Origin: Motacilla alba alba
Lineage: Eukaryota > Chordata > Aves > Passeriformes > Motacillidae
Assembly (NCBI RefSeq): GCF_015832195.1
Contig: NC_052046.1
Location: forward strand, 19,460,161-19,524,160
Direction: 5' to 3'
Length of the DNA: 64,000 nucleotides
Made by a program: the position numbers and the translations under genes. Below the pieces are notes generated by a model, which saw only the letters and a program-made list of their open reading frames with translations, made no database searches and was not told the DNA's origin. Shown here piece after piece: positions 38,264 through 49,151 of this stretch; positions within the stretch are counted from its first letter, which is position 1; every line of letters starts with the position of its first letter.

Positions 38264-39540
38264 ACTCTTAAATATGCCCTCCTATTGTTCTAGAAAATAT
38301 TATTATCAAAAGAAATGTCCACATACCTTCCAAATCTAAGATGACTGACTTTTTTTCTCATAAAGCATTTTCTAATATTCAGTCCTAAAATTTCAGTCAC
38401 CATCCCCTGAATACTTTCTGTCTCACCTCCCTGTCTCTATCTATCCTTTATCAGGGATATATACTGCTCATCATCAACCACATTCTCTTGGCACATTTGG
38501 GGGTACCAAAGAGCAGTGGAGCAGCCTCTGCATAGCTTCAGAGAATATTGATTTAGAAGGGGAACAGCTACTGAGTCATTATTTCTGATTGGGTACCTTT
38601 CTTTCCTATCCGTCCTAGGAGCTGAAGTGCTCATAAACTTCTCGAAATGGGTGCATTTATTTGACTATTTTAATTAATTTTATGACAGCTACCAGCTTAT
38701 CACAATGTCACAGGTATTACATACCCTGCCTAACTACTTTAGATTGTTGCTAAAAGCATCTTTATATGTAATGCCTGTCGCTTTAAAACAAATCCATGGT
38801 TCAGGGAATCTCCAAGAGCTTCGTTGGGACTGAGGATGTGCTGCGTATGTGGAGTCCTGGAGAGTCTCCAAAACATGAAGCTGGGAAAGCTGGAAACAGC
38901 CTGAGAGGAGGCAAGAGGGCTGCTCTCCACCTTGCATACCTCCACGTATGGAGGATGAAATAATAACTCATGGTTGCAGCTTGATCCAGGACCAAATTAT
39001 TTTATTTGTGATGTTGGTGTATAACTGTAGGTTTGGCATCTGCAACTTTTTTTTCATAAAGGGAAATGTATGCAACAAGGGCAGAGATAATCTGGTGGTC
39101 AAACTGTGGACAACCTGCAAGGTGGGAGACAACCTGTGGGTGGTTGATTGGCTACCCTCTGTGCCTGCAGGTCAGAGACACTGAACCTCTGTTGCATTTT
39201 TCTTGATGGGGCTCAGCAGATGAGGGAGGATAGCTTACTAGACCGTCTGCAGTAAAACCTCTGCTTACTCTCTTTATAGCCATGCTGATGACCTGGTTCC
39301 CATCCTTATTTGGTGTCACCTCCTCAAGAAGTTTCTTCTGCAGATGCACAAGACAGAGGAGTGAGCATGGAAAAGTACAGCTTTTTATGGGCATTGTGCC
39401 TCAGTAACTCCAGAACTGAACACACTCACTTTAAAGACCTTAAACTGGATCTAATTTAAGTTTTAGATTAGGTATTTGGGACCCTTAACTGATGAAATTC
39501 ATGCAAACCACTACTCATCACACAGCAGGTAATACATGGC
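38264..39540. other. 1,277-bp unique spacer between the 91-bp copies
   Basis: No terminal inverted repeats, no recognised coding domain and no LTR landmarks, so the two 91-bp copies do not look like LTRs or transposon ends around a mobile element. Overlapping frames of 60-80 codons on both strands are unremarkable. Confidence 0.5.
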
Positions 39541-39631
39541 ACAGAGAGCTGAGCCAACGAAGCTATTCTTTGGTCTGTACAATCTAAGAGATAGAAATAG
39601 AAAACACAGAGGCCTGGGAAAGACAGAGACA
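39541..39631. repeat. 91-bp dispersed direct duplication, copy 2
   Basis: Second copy of the segment at 38,173-38,263, one mismatch. Downstream, at about 39,682-39,692, is a TATA-like TTTATATAAAA that has no equivalent after copy 1. Confidence 0.95.
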
Positions 39632-42600
39632 CAGCTGGCAGAAGGAAAAAAGTTACAGAGCTGAGTGTCCCTCCAATGGTTTATATAAAAGACAAAGGGC
39701 TTGGATCCTTTTCCAAATTTCCAGACAGGTTTTGCTAGAAACCAAATTTTCTAGGTCTGATGGGTATCACCTTCCCAGCCTCTCTTCTCAGCCTCTGCTT
39801 GCTTTAATGAGATTAGAAAGGAAGAATATCCATAAAATACTTTCTGAGACAAAACATTAAGAACAGCTATGGTTTGGGAAGTTGGAATTTTAAAAGGTTT
39901 TATAATTACTATATCCCTCTGCAAGATCAGTAGTCCTTACAGCTTTTGTAAAGAGAAACGTTACTACCCATCCCTGAAGGCTTGTTTGCAGCACCATACA
40001 GAATATGCCTTTGATGGAACTGACAACACTTCTATATGTTTATCTTTGTTAAGAAAGTCCTCAAATGTGTTACATGCATTTAACTTGTACCTATAAATTC
40101 AGTGGTGCAAGATGCAAGAGGATGAGTAAGTTTTGTACTGATTCAGTGTCCTCAGGTTCATGAAAGATGAATGGTGTATTTACCAGCTATGTTAACCTAT
40201 TTCAGCTCTATGCAACATAAAATGATACCTTTAGTCTCAACAGAAGAAATTTATAGAGGGATGAGGCCAGATAAATGGCTAGTAAATAAAATGCTTTTGG
40301 ATTTCCAAAAAAAGCTTGCTACCACCCATTGTAAGAGTGTGTTAGGAAGTCTAACAAAAATCATTGCACAGGAAAAGACAATGTTCTGTCATAGTCTGGA
40401 AACTGTCAAAGACAGAGATGAATAAAGATACAGGAATTTCCCACATGAAAGGAGTGGAAAGGTGATGATACTATGACTGGCATTATGACATGACTTTTTG
40501 GGTTTTCTTCTATGTACAGTAAGAACCATTTTGAGCCCTCCTTTGGCAGAGATAAAGTGTTGATCAAAGTGATCTCAGATATTTTTGCAGAAAACTACTG
40601 AGTTGATTTCCACTGATATTATAAAGGTCTTTTTTTTTTTTTTTTGGTTGTGTTTACATAGTTTGTTTGTTTGTTTTTAAAAATTCCAGTATTGGAAAGT
40701 GAAAGTCTATCCTTATAAAAATTGGGCTACAGGTAGGAGGAGGAACTTGAATGTCAGATTGCATTTCTTCCAATATCTCTCTTCCTTCACAGTTCTGTTC
40801 TTTTTCATTTTGCCACTGAAAATGGATGAAGAAAAAAAAAGGTGTATTTCCAACCAAAAGTTATTTAAAAAAACGAAACCAGCAGGTTCTGCATGTACAA
40901 ATCATAGATAATTAACCAAGCAGGGGAAGGAACAGATCCCTTCACTGCCCTGCTGACCTGATTCCCCTCTCATCTGCAAAGAGCAGGACTAAGGCTCTCC
41001 AGCCCATCATGTATCACCACTGGTCAAACAACAACTTGCAGGGGAGCCTGCAGGCTGGGGCTGCCTTCCAGGCTGGAAGTGGGCAGGGGCTGGTTTCTGT
41101 TGGTGGAGGAGCAAGGGAGGGTGGGAAAAAGAGTTGTTCTCCTGTTCCTTCCTTCTCAAGTTGCATCATGCTGCTGGGCCTTGCTTCCCCTGCTCCCAAA
41201 CTCCATCACCCTGGAGACAGCAGGTCTGCAGAGGGAGCAGTCAGTGCCACAGCACTGCTCTTGCAGTGGGGAATGGCTCCGTGGCTCTGTGACTCACCAA
41301 GGATCTCACATGAGAGATGGGGCCTGGGCTTCCCTGGGTGCACAGAACTCTCTGGAATAGCACTGGGGAGATCTTTGGGGAGGAGTTCTAAGTTCTGAGT
41401 TCTGAGTAAGTAAAAAGTTTTGCGTTTGTAAGTAAGGAGTTCTGAGGAAACAGCTCAGGCAACCTGGTATTAGAAGTGAAATAATATTTTAAAATTTTTA
41501 ATGTACTCATGATTTTCATCTCTTTCTAATTACAAATCATGCATAAACAAGACCCAGTTTATCAAATATTCTCTTTTAGAAACACCAAACTACTGTGAAT
41601 AATTAATGAGGTACAGCTTGTTCTTGTGTTACTTGTTTTAGGTATTTAGTACTCAAAATACAAGTTGTTTTGATTGAACACATGTGCCATGTGGTGCAGC
41701 TCTGTCATGCCCGTGCATGACCCTACACCCAGCACTGAGGTCTGCAGCAAGAATGGTGATGGCAGGGGGCTCAGCGTGCTTCCTGGAGGATTTCCTTCCA
41801 CCTGGTCCTCCAGAGTTTAGGAGCTTTCCTGCAGGTACTCAGTGCAAAACACAGAGGGGATGGAAACAAACCCAGCAGCCATAGTCATAGCAGAATTATA
41901 AAAGCCTTTCCTTGATGTACAAGCTGGGGACCCATGTAGTGTTCTGTCAGGGTCTGTTCTGGTTCTTTGTGGGAATATTAAAAAACTTATACAATGCAAG
42001 GTAAACCCAGCTCAAATCACACTCATGCCTCCTTTAAAAATGTTTCATTATAGTGTTTTGCACAGGTGCAGAAACCAAGCAGACCTGTTTCTCTCTCCCC
42101 TTTCTTCTTCTTCAAAAGTCCTTTTGGAACTTCTGGTTCCTTACCATAAGTGGGGAGTCTCCAGGAGTAGTGATAATAACTCAGCCTGTCCCCTGAGCAT
42201 CTTAAGCTGCACTTCATCATGACATGTGAAGATATTTAACTTTCCTCATAGTCTCTACGCTTATCCAAAGCAGATATTTTTCTCCTTTTTCATGGTAATG
42301 TCATTTGTACTATGTACCTGCTCACAACTATTATTTTTGTGAAGCTTTCCCAGATCTCTGAAGCTGTATCACAAATACTGTTCTCTTAGTTTCTCATGCT
42401 GGAGCTATTTCATTCCTATAAATGAGAAAAAGTTTACCAGAGCAGGACTTTGAACTTGGCAAACAGCTAGAGATTGTGCAAATCAGCAGGTCATCATGTC
42501 TTTCCTAGATTCTGATGAAAATAATACCATACCTCTTTCACTGGCATTCTGTCTGAATAGGGAAAAATCACTGCTCTTTGCACACATTGAATTACACAGA

Positions 42601-43483
42601 ATGGAGGAAGGGCATTGGACAGGATAATCCTACAAAAGTTAAGCTAATTTGTGTCTGCATATGTCTGTAATAGCAAATCATATGGCAAGTAAGGGAGATT
42701 TTTCAGAAATCCTTGCTGTAACTGGGTTTCTCAGCTGCAGGGTGAATCAGCCTCAAGATATTTTTCTTCCCTAGATTTTGGAGAATTACATCTTGTGGAG
42801 TGCAGTACCATGTCCTCCATATGCTGCAGTGGAACATGTGAAATGGAACACATTCATCTGGGTTCCATATGTGTGCCCATCTTGATTCATTGCACCACGT
42901 GAGGATGAGGACTTGTCCAAACCAGAGGATGCAGGAGTGATTTTTCTGGTGAGCATCATTAGACTGTCCAGAATGGATAAAAATGCCAATCTGTGAAAGA
43001 CTCCCAGGCCAGCAATTCCAGTTATTCCATGCCACGATATTGTAGAGCTTGTTTGTACCCCTGTAGAAGGATTAGGTGTGGTATTTACTCCTGCAGTGTG
43101 TGCTACATGGCTGTCGTTATTTCATACATTCCCCCTGATTTGCAGATAAGATGTACACAGTTGGGAGTGTGAGCTTGCTGTATAAATCCATACTTAAACT
43201 TCAAAATAAACAACTAATGTTCAGAGGTACGCTGTTTCTTCAATGCCACAAATGTAGTATCACTCAAAATTAAATGTATAACTGTTAGGCCCCTGTTTAA
43301 AAACATTGGTCCTAGTCACCCTTCACTTCAGATGAAGAATCTGCCAAAAGCCACGGGAACAGTTATGAAAAGAGCTGAGAATAGAAAAGAGCCTCCTGAC
43401 TTGTTGTCTGATTCACCCACTTTGGTCTGGTGTTATGTAAGGAAGCCAAGTGAGCTGTTGGTGCCTCAGTTAGCATTCTAACA
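39632..43483. other. Unique non-coding region
   Basis: No recognised gene. A T-run of 16 lies at 40,630-40,645. The patch 41,000-41,400 is GC-rich with overlapping frames up to 129 codons but no recognisable domain. A short AGTTCTGAG-type tandem repeat occupies about 41,384-41,405. Confidence 0.45.
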
Positions 43484-43510
43484 TTTCATATTGATTAAGT
43501 TCATAAACCA
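43484..43510. repeat. 27-bp perfect direct repeat, copy 1
   Basis: Identical over 27 bp to 45,561-45,587 (starts TTTCATATTGATTAAG). The flanks differ. No known element is recognised around either copy. Confidence 0.9.
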
Positions 43511-45560
43511 TTCTGTGGCTCCAGGCTGCACTGATCTCATTTAGGGTAGCACAGAAATTCCTGCATGTTTGGCCTCAGCATATGGATTTGCAAAAGTGAA
43601 CTAGAATGATGTTCTAGGGAAAAAAAAAGGCAATTTTTCTTTTTTCTTTCAGTATCTTCTTTACTCTCACATCTCTTTTGCTGACTTCTAAAAGCTACAG
43701 ATAGTCTCTGCTATGACCTAAACCTGCTGATGACTACACAGTTTGAGCGAGAACCAAATGGTTTGAGTTCTATGCATTTTAGGATTTAAATTGATTTTCC
43801 ACACAATCTGATTAAAACATGTTGCTGTCACAGTCTCAGAAGAGGATTTTACCACATTATTATCACTCTTTCCAGTATACCTTTGTCTAGAAGCTTCTGT
43901 ACTTAAGTTTGCCAGCATACACAATAAGGTAAGTACTCAATTTAACAATACTTTCCCATGTGCTATTGATCTGCTACAAAGAAACTGTTTTTTGCTTCAA
44001 GGGATACTGCTGTTTACCTTCAATGAGAAAATAATTTCAACCTAATCACTAAAATTTGCATGGGTAGTACATATTGCAATTAGAGTACTCAATATTGTTA
44101 AAGGAAAAAGACTTTTGGGTCTGGAGTTTGTGGATACTTTGAAGGAGGCAGAAAGAAATGTCTTAATCCTGATTTTCTTGGGGAAAACTGTTGGAAGAAG
44201 GAGCACAGAGAAAGGGATTTTCTAACAAAATGAGTGGAATAGGAAAGGATGGCCAAAGTCTGTCTTTGAAAGGGATATTCCGTGAGGCTGATGTCATATG
44301 TGAATAACTCTTTTATATTAACATGTTTTCTATAGGAAAATAAAGCCTAATAGACTTACCTCATTTCAACCTCTTTACAGATAAAATGATAAAAAATTCT
44401 TCAGACTTGTGTCCAGGATATTTTCAGACTGCTGTTCCTGAGCATCTCTGCACATCAGCTGCCATGCAAGAATGCCATGCATTCTTCACTGTCCAAGTGG
44501 CAGGAACTCTGTAACAGAACTGCAACCAGGAAAAAAAGATGGCATGTCTAATATTTTTGTTTGACTTTGCTTCAAAGGTAAAATTTAAGAAAAATGGAAA
44601 GAACATTTGATCTCAACTTCATTGTATATAATTTTACTTAGATAAGACAGAAATTATTTAATTTTTGAGAGGGGAGAGATTTCCCTCTGGTTTTGACTTT
44701 TGTATTGTCTTTCACATGGCACACCCACTCACAGCCTTTCTGAAGGCTTGGATTCCAACTGCTTCTTATTTTCCAGTGAAAAACTGTCCTACAGGAACAT
44801 TTTTGACAAATGGCGCTAGACAGTAAAGTTTAAACTCATTATTGAATGAAGAAGGAAGATATTCTCTGTGCCAGTTTCTAACCGTAGCTGGAAAACTTCA
44901 GTTTGCATGACTGATTTTAGCCTTTAACCTTGCCACGAGACTGTTAGAGCAACAAGCTGGCAAGAGAAGCAACATAAAAGGTACTGTCAGCCTGTGTCCT
45001 ACTAATATTCAGTACAGCTTATAACTTGCTTTCTGACCAGCAGTGATCAGATTTAACAGTAAAGTATTAAAAATGTCAATTTTGGGGAGATCCAGAGTGG
45101 AGTAGTTGTCAGTAATTGAGCATGAAGCTTTGAGATAGAGGAAAAACATTACTGCAGGGTAAAACCAGCTGTGCCTGGGAGTGTTTCCAGGTGCTGAGAA
45201 GGGATCCTGTGCACAGCAGAGTTCTCACTATGGGCCCAGCACAGGGGGTGGCATTCAGCACTGTTCCGGGACCATTACCTGCAGGTGGTTTGCAGGCGGT
45301 CACCCACTTTTGGTGCATCAGAGTGTTTGCTCAGATGTGGGCTGTGGTGAGCCCCTTGGCCTCCTTGCCAGGGCAGATCCCTGACAAGGAGGGGAGCCCT
45401 TTCAAGAAACTCACAGAAGCAGCAGAGCTGTGAACCCTTCCTGCAATGCACACATAAGACAAATAAGAGACAGAGCAGATCAAAGAGAAATCATTTTGGG
45501 AGAAGAGGATAAGGGTCTTTGGAAGACCATCACCCTGGAAACACCTTCGTCAGAGGCATG
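43511..45560. other. Unique sequence between the 27-bp repeats
   Basis: AT-rich, with no recognised gene or transposon. An A-run (about 9) lies near 43,619-43,628. Confidence 0.45.
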
Positions 45561-45587
45561 TTTCATATTGATTAAGTTCATAAACCA
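45561..45587. repeat. 27-bp perfect direct repeat, copy 2
   Basis: Second copy of 43,484-43,510, 2,077 bp downstream in the same orientation. Confidence 0.9.
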
Positions 45588-45757
45588 CACTTCTGTTTCA
45601 GGATACACAGGCTCCCATGTTGGCAGTGTTGCCCTCTCTTCCTGTGCTAAGTGCCCTTAGAATGGCTAATCCACTGCATAGAGCAGTTTTCCCAGATTGA
45701 TATCACCTCATACCTCTGACCTCACAGGAATTTATGCAACACTTATTTCTAAAAGCT

Positions 45758-45782
45758 AAAAAAAAAAAAAAAAAAAAAAAAA
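45758..45782. repeat. Poly(A) run, 25 bases
   Basis: An uninterrupted A-run. No poly(A) signal at the right distance and no recognisable retroposed body was seen upstream, so it is annotated only as a homopolymer. Lengths of runs like this are often wrong in assemblies. Confidence 0.95.
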
Positions 45783-47959
45783 GGAATGAAAATCATTATA
45801 AGATTTCATTTCTAATTACAGAAGAAAGTAAAGTGGTCTGTGCAATGCTTGTTGCAGAGGACTTCTTTAAGTGAGGCAACCTCAGCACCTTAAAAATGGT
45901 TAACACAGAACTGATACAAGGGCTGTTTAAGCTAGTGGGAGATTTGAACTTTGAAAAAGTTCAGTTAGAGGTCATAGGTGGAAGTTACTGAATAATTGTA
46001 CCAGAAGGTTGAGGGTGGAAAAGGATATATTCCTGAAGAGAGAGATGCATGGAAGTCTGCTTCAGAGCACCAGAGCATTCAGAATAAGAGTCTCACATTC
46101 AAAGCATGAGAAGCAACAGATCAGAGGGAATGGAATGGGATAGCTGCCGAAACAGAGCTCAGTTATGGTGCTTCAGTGGAGATAGGAAAGTCTTGCTGAA
46201 ACCCAACCTGGGATCATCCATCACCTCCTTTCCCTAAAAGGGCCAATGAGAACAACAAAAGGCTGTGATTAGCAGTCAGTGCTTTGCAAATTCCCCCAAA
46301 TTCCGTCTAACATCATTGAATTCTCTAAGTGAGCTGGACCCAGAGGAAGTGGGGAAAACAGAACTCCTGGTAGCCTGTGGTCCTGCTGTTCCAGAATCTG
46401 CTGGTTTTCACAGGATGAACTAGTAGTCCATGCTCAAACCCTCTACATGTGACACCTTCACCTGAACATTCCTGCCTGACTGTAGATCTCATGGCTTAGA
46501 GGATTTTAAGGATGAACTCACTCCAATGAGAGTCAAAAAGACATGACTTCATACCCCAAATGTCCAGATGAGATAACTTTTCTGCAAATCATTCCTTCAC
46601 ATATGTCCTCCTCCTTGACTCATTTCTTCTGTTGTGTTTTAAGTAGGATCAAACAAAGATCATCAGGAAATCTTACAGTTTGTGTCCTGTCGACTGATAA
46701 ATTAGACTTTTTAATGGGTTCAGTCTTCCTTCATAGCAGGGTTAGTAGTAAAATATCTCCTGTATCACTAATTATATAAAAATTTTTAGTCTATATCAGT
46801 TTATTAAGAGCAGGATACTGGATCTCAAATTCTCCTAGCCTGAAGAAAGCGAGCTTGCAGCTATTAGGACAGCTGTGCCTAGAGCCTGTTTACTTATGAA
46901 TGAGGGAGTATGACTGTCTCATCTTAAGGAATATGAGGATGAAGAGGAGGGGGAAGGAGAATTCAACAGTTCTGCGCCAAGTCTTCAGGCAGGAGTAATT
47001 CAGCCGAGGGCTGACAGTTACGTTTTCTTTTCACAGGGAGGTGGAAGCTTCTTGGACACCCACGCCAAAATATTGAGGCTTCATCCAGTTAAGGTGGTAT
47101 CTACCTCTTTAATAGGACTGTGACTCAGAGAGCAGCTGATGATGATGGCTGCTTCTCTCTGACTATAGATCTACAATCCTTATCAAAGGCATAAATTACT
47201 ATTATTTTCTTACCAGATTGAACATCTTTCTTAAATATAAGAAAGAAAAATTGTAGGTTGTCTAGTGAATTTTCTTCTTGGAAAAACTGCTTATTCTTAG
47301 TATACAAGTTCAATGAAAGTTCAAAAATTTATCAGTACAAAGACTCTATTCTAATAATTTATCTGCCAGCTTCTTGGCTCGTATTTTGATACTTTGAAAT
47401 AAGAGATATTTTTGTACTGCCTTCATGTAAAAGTAATCAAACATCACTTTTCACAGGCATATCACAATATCTATTGATTATAATCAAACAACAGGTAGTG
47501 CTAGTATTGGAGAGCTCCTGTGTAACTCAATTTGTCAATCACCAAAGCAAGCTGATACTGACTGCCACAGGACATTTCCCTCAGCCACTATAATTCCAAC
47601 AGGTTTCACCCTATGAAGAATTGACATGAGGCAATACTCATGAACAATGAGTTTGAAGGTAAAGAAGATTGGGTTTTTTCAGGCAAATCAGATGTTCTCA
47701 TATTTCCTGAGCTCAGTGACTCTTACTCAGAGAGAGATACAAGAGCTATTGGCTGTAGTCTCATTGCTATTGGTAGTATTGTTAACAGCCTGCTCTGGAA
47801 AACATGAGGGAGCAAGAAAAAGCAAAGTCAGAGGGTATGCAAGAGCAAGGTATCTATCTATCTCTGTGAACTGGGGTAAAATAAAAAGTTCAGAACTATG
47901 GAGCTCCCAGGTTGTACTTACTTCTTGGAAACTGTTGAAAAAAATTAACACAGGTTTTA
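45783..47959. other. Unique non-coding region with one exon-like candidate
   Basis: No recognised transposon. At 47,021-47,036 a strong acceptor-like tract (CGTTTTCTTTTCACAG) precedes a 57-bp open stretch (47,037-47,093) that ends in AAG followed by GTGGTA. In frame it reads GGGSFLDTHAKILRLHPVK. Nothing else supports an exon. A short (TCTA)3 lies at about 47,850-47,862. Confidence 0.35.
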
Positions 47960-48290
47960 AAGTATTGGTGCATAGAAGGAAGCATAGATTTGTCAAGAGT
48001 AAGTAATGTCTGTTAGTCCTACACCACTTGATGAAGAGTTTTTAGGCAAACAGGAATAATTCAATATTTTTACGTTGGGGAGATTTTCATGCCGGTTTGT
48101 ATGACTTTTTTCTAACATGACCAAGTAAGAATGACCTGGGTGAGGCAGCCCTTAAAATGGGGGCAATATTATCTGGGTGACAAGAAACAGCCAGGAAGTA
48201 CTACTAAAACAAATTTTAGGTGATGAGGTTCCGCAGAAGTCAGTCCTTGGTCCTGTTCTCTTCAATATTTTCAATAACAGGGAGAAAAAT
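47960..48290 (+). mobile_element. Old, degraded CR1 LINE fragment (reverse-transcriptase region)
   Basis: Two stretches match CR1 pol in order. At 47,970-48,020 the reading KHRFVKSK corresponds to the family's QHGFVKGKSCLTNL block. At 48,225-48,280 the sequence corresponds to the PQGSVLGPVLFNIF block (read here roughly as VPQKSVLGPVLFNIF). The interval between them is shorter than in a full element and heavily mutated. The fragment is on the + strand and is much more diverged than the copy at 25,864. Its first part overlaps the end of a 119-codon frame (47,647-48,006), which is otherwise unremarkable. Confidence 0.65.
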
Positions 48291-48444
48291 GAAGTATGTT
48301 TAATTGATTTTCTGAAAGCACCTCATTAGAACAGATAACTTGGAAAATAAAGATAAAATTGAGCGTTATCCTGACAGCTGGGGAGATGCTTTGAAAAAGA
48401 AGAATGTCAATGTAAAATGCAAGATACTATTCTTTGGAAGGCTT

Positions 48445-48632
48445 CATCAACTCCTTCTGGACAGAACGTCCAGCACACAGCTGGATAGACACATCATATG
48501 ATGGGAGAGCAGCTGGTTCATGGGTCAGGCACAAGGGGTTACAGTGAATGGGGTGACATCAGGTGGCCTGTCACTAGGGGGAATCCACAGGGCTCCACCT
48601 TAGGCTCTGTGCTCTTCAACACCTTCATTAAA
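48445..48632 (+). mobile_element. Second CR1 LINE fragment, reverse-transcriptase region
   Basis: From about 48,480 the sequence parallels CR1 pol: a DRHII*WESSW stretch, then QGVTVNGVTSG (family sense QRVTVNGVTSGWRPV), the residues before PQGSILGPVLFN, and CTCTTCAACACCTT. A stop codon and changes break the frame. It repeats the same protein region as the fragment 200 bp upstream, so the two come from separate CR1 copies, or one inserted beside the other, rather than from one continuous element. Confidence 0.75.
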
Positions 48633-48781
48633 AGAGAGACTCAGAAAGACTGAGCTATAAGGAAGGTTGTCCCAGAACAGGATGCATGCCTGCGCATCTG
48701 CACACACCCCCATGGGCTGCTGGCTGGTGGAGCTGTGTAAGAGAGAAGAAAGATGTGAAATAATGCCAGCAGCTACTCCAT

Positions 48782-48808
48782 TAAAAAAAAAAAAAAGAAA
48801 AAAAAAAG
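48782..48808. repeat. A-rich simple repeat
   Basis: Two A-runs separated by a single G (about 27 bp). Low-complexity tract, possibly the eroded tail of an old retroposon, but no element is identifiable. Confidence 0.85.
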
Positions 48809-49090
48809 GCAGAATTTCCATTTGAAGCCTAATTGTATTCCTTCCTACCCTAGCCTTACTGATATCAGCCTTGGCAGTTTTTTCTAAGGCCAGGTCTAGC
48901 CTATCTACATAATCAGTGAAAAATTAGATACGATATCCTGAACTGAACTTTCCTTAAAAAAGTAGATTAGATTGAAAGCCATACCTAGAAAAGAGTTAAA
49001 ACTTTCATTGGATTAAACGTTCTGTCATTCTGTGCTTCTTCAGCTGTGACTTAATATCCAGGACCAAAATTTATTTGATTATACAAGCTG
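48809..49090. other. Unique non-coding sequence
   Basis: Nothing recognised. Confidence 0.5.
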
Positions 49091-49151
49091 CTTTGGTTTT
49101 TTGTTTGTTTGTTGGTGGGGGTTTTTTGTTGTTATTGTTGTTGTTGTTTTC
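49091..49151. repeat. G/T simple repeat with (GTT)n
   Basis: A 60-bp G/T-only tract with TTTG units, a G5 run and (GTT)n at its end. It is the third and smallest of the window's G/T tracts, and again the G/T strand is the + strand. Confidence 0.85.

Noticed and set aside
38173..39631. The 91-bp pair as LTRs or transposon ends flanking an element
   Set aside because: The copies lack TG...CA ends and target-site duplications, and the spacer has no coding or transposon features.
42703..43035. 110-codon minus-strand frame, Trp/His/Cys-rich
   Set aside because: A second frame overlaps it on the same strand and neither resembles a protein family I know. The length is within chance expectation for 64 kb.
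36590..43700. TTTGCTGACTTCTAA similarity between about 36,594 and 43,678
   Set aside because: The match is only about 15-20 bp in pyrimidine-rich surroundings and does not extend, so it could be chance.
45758..45782. A25 run as the tail of a processed pseudogene or SINE
   Set aside because: No recognisable retroposed body, poly(A) signal or flanking duplication was found.
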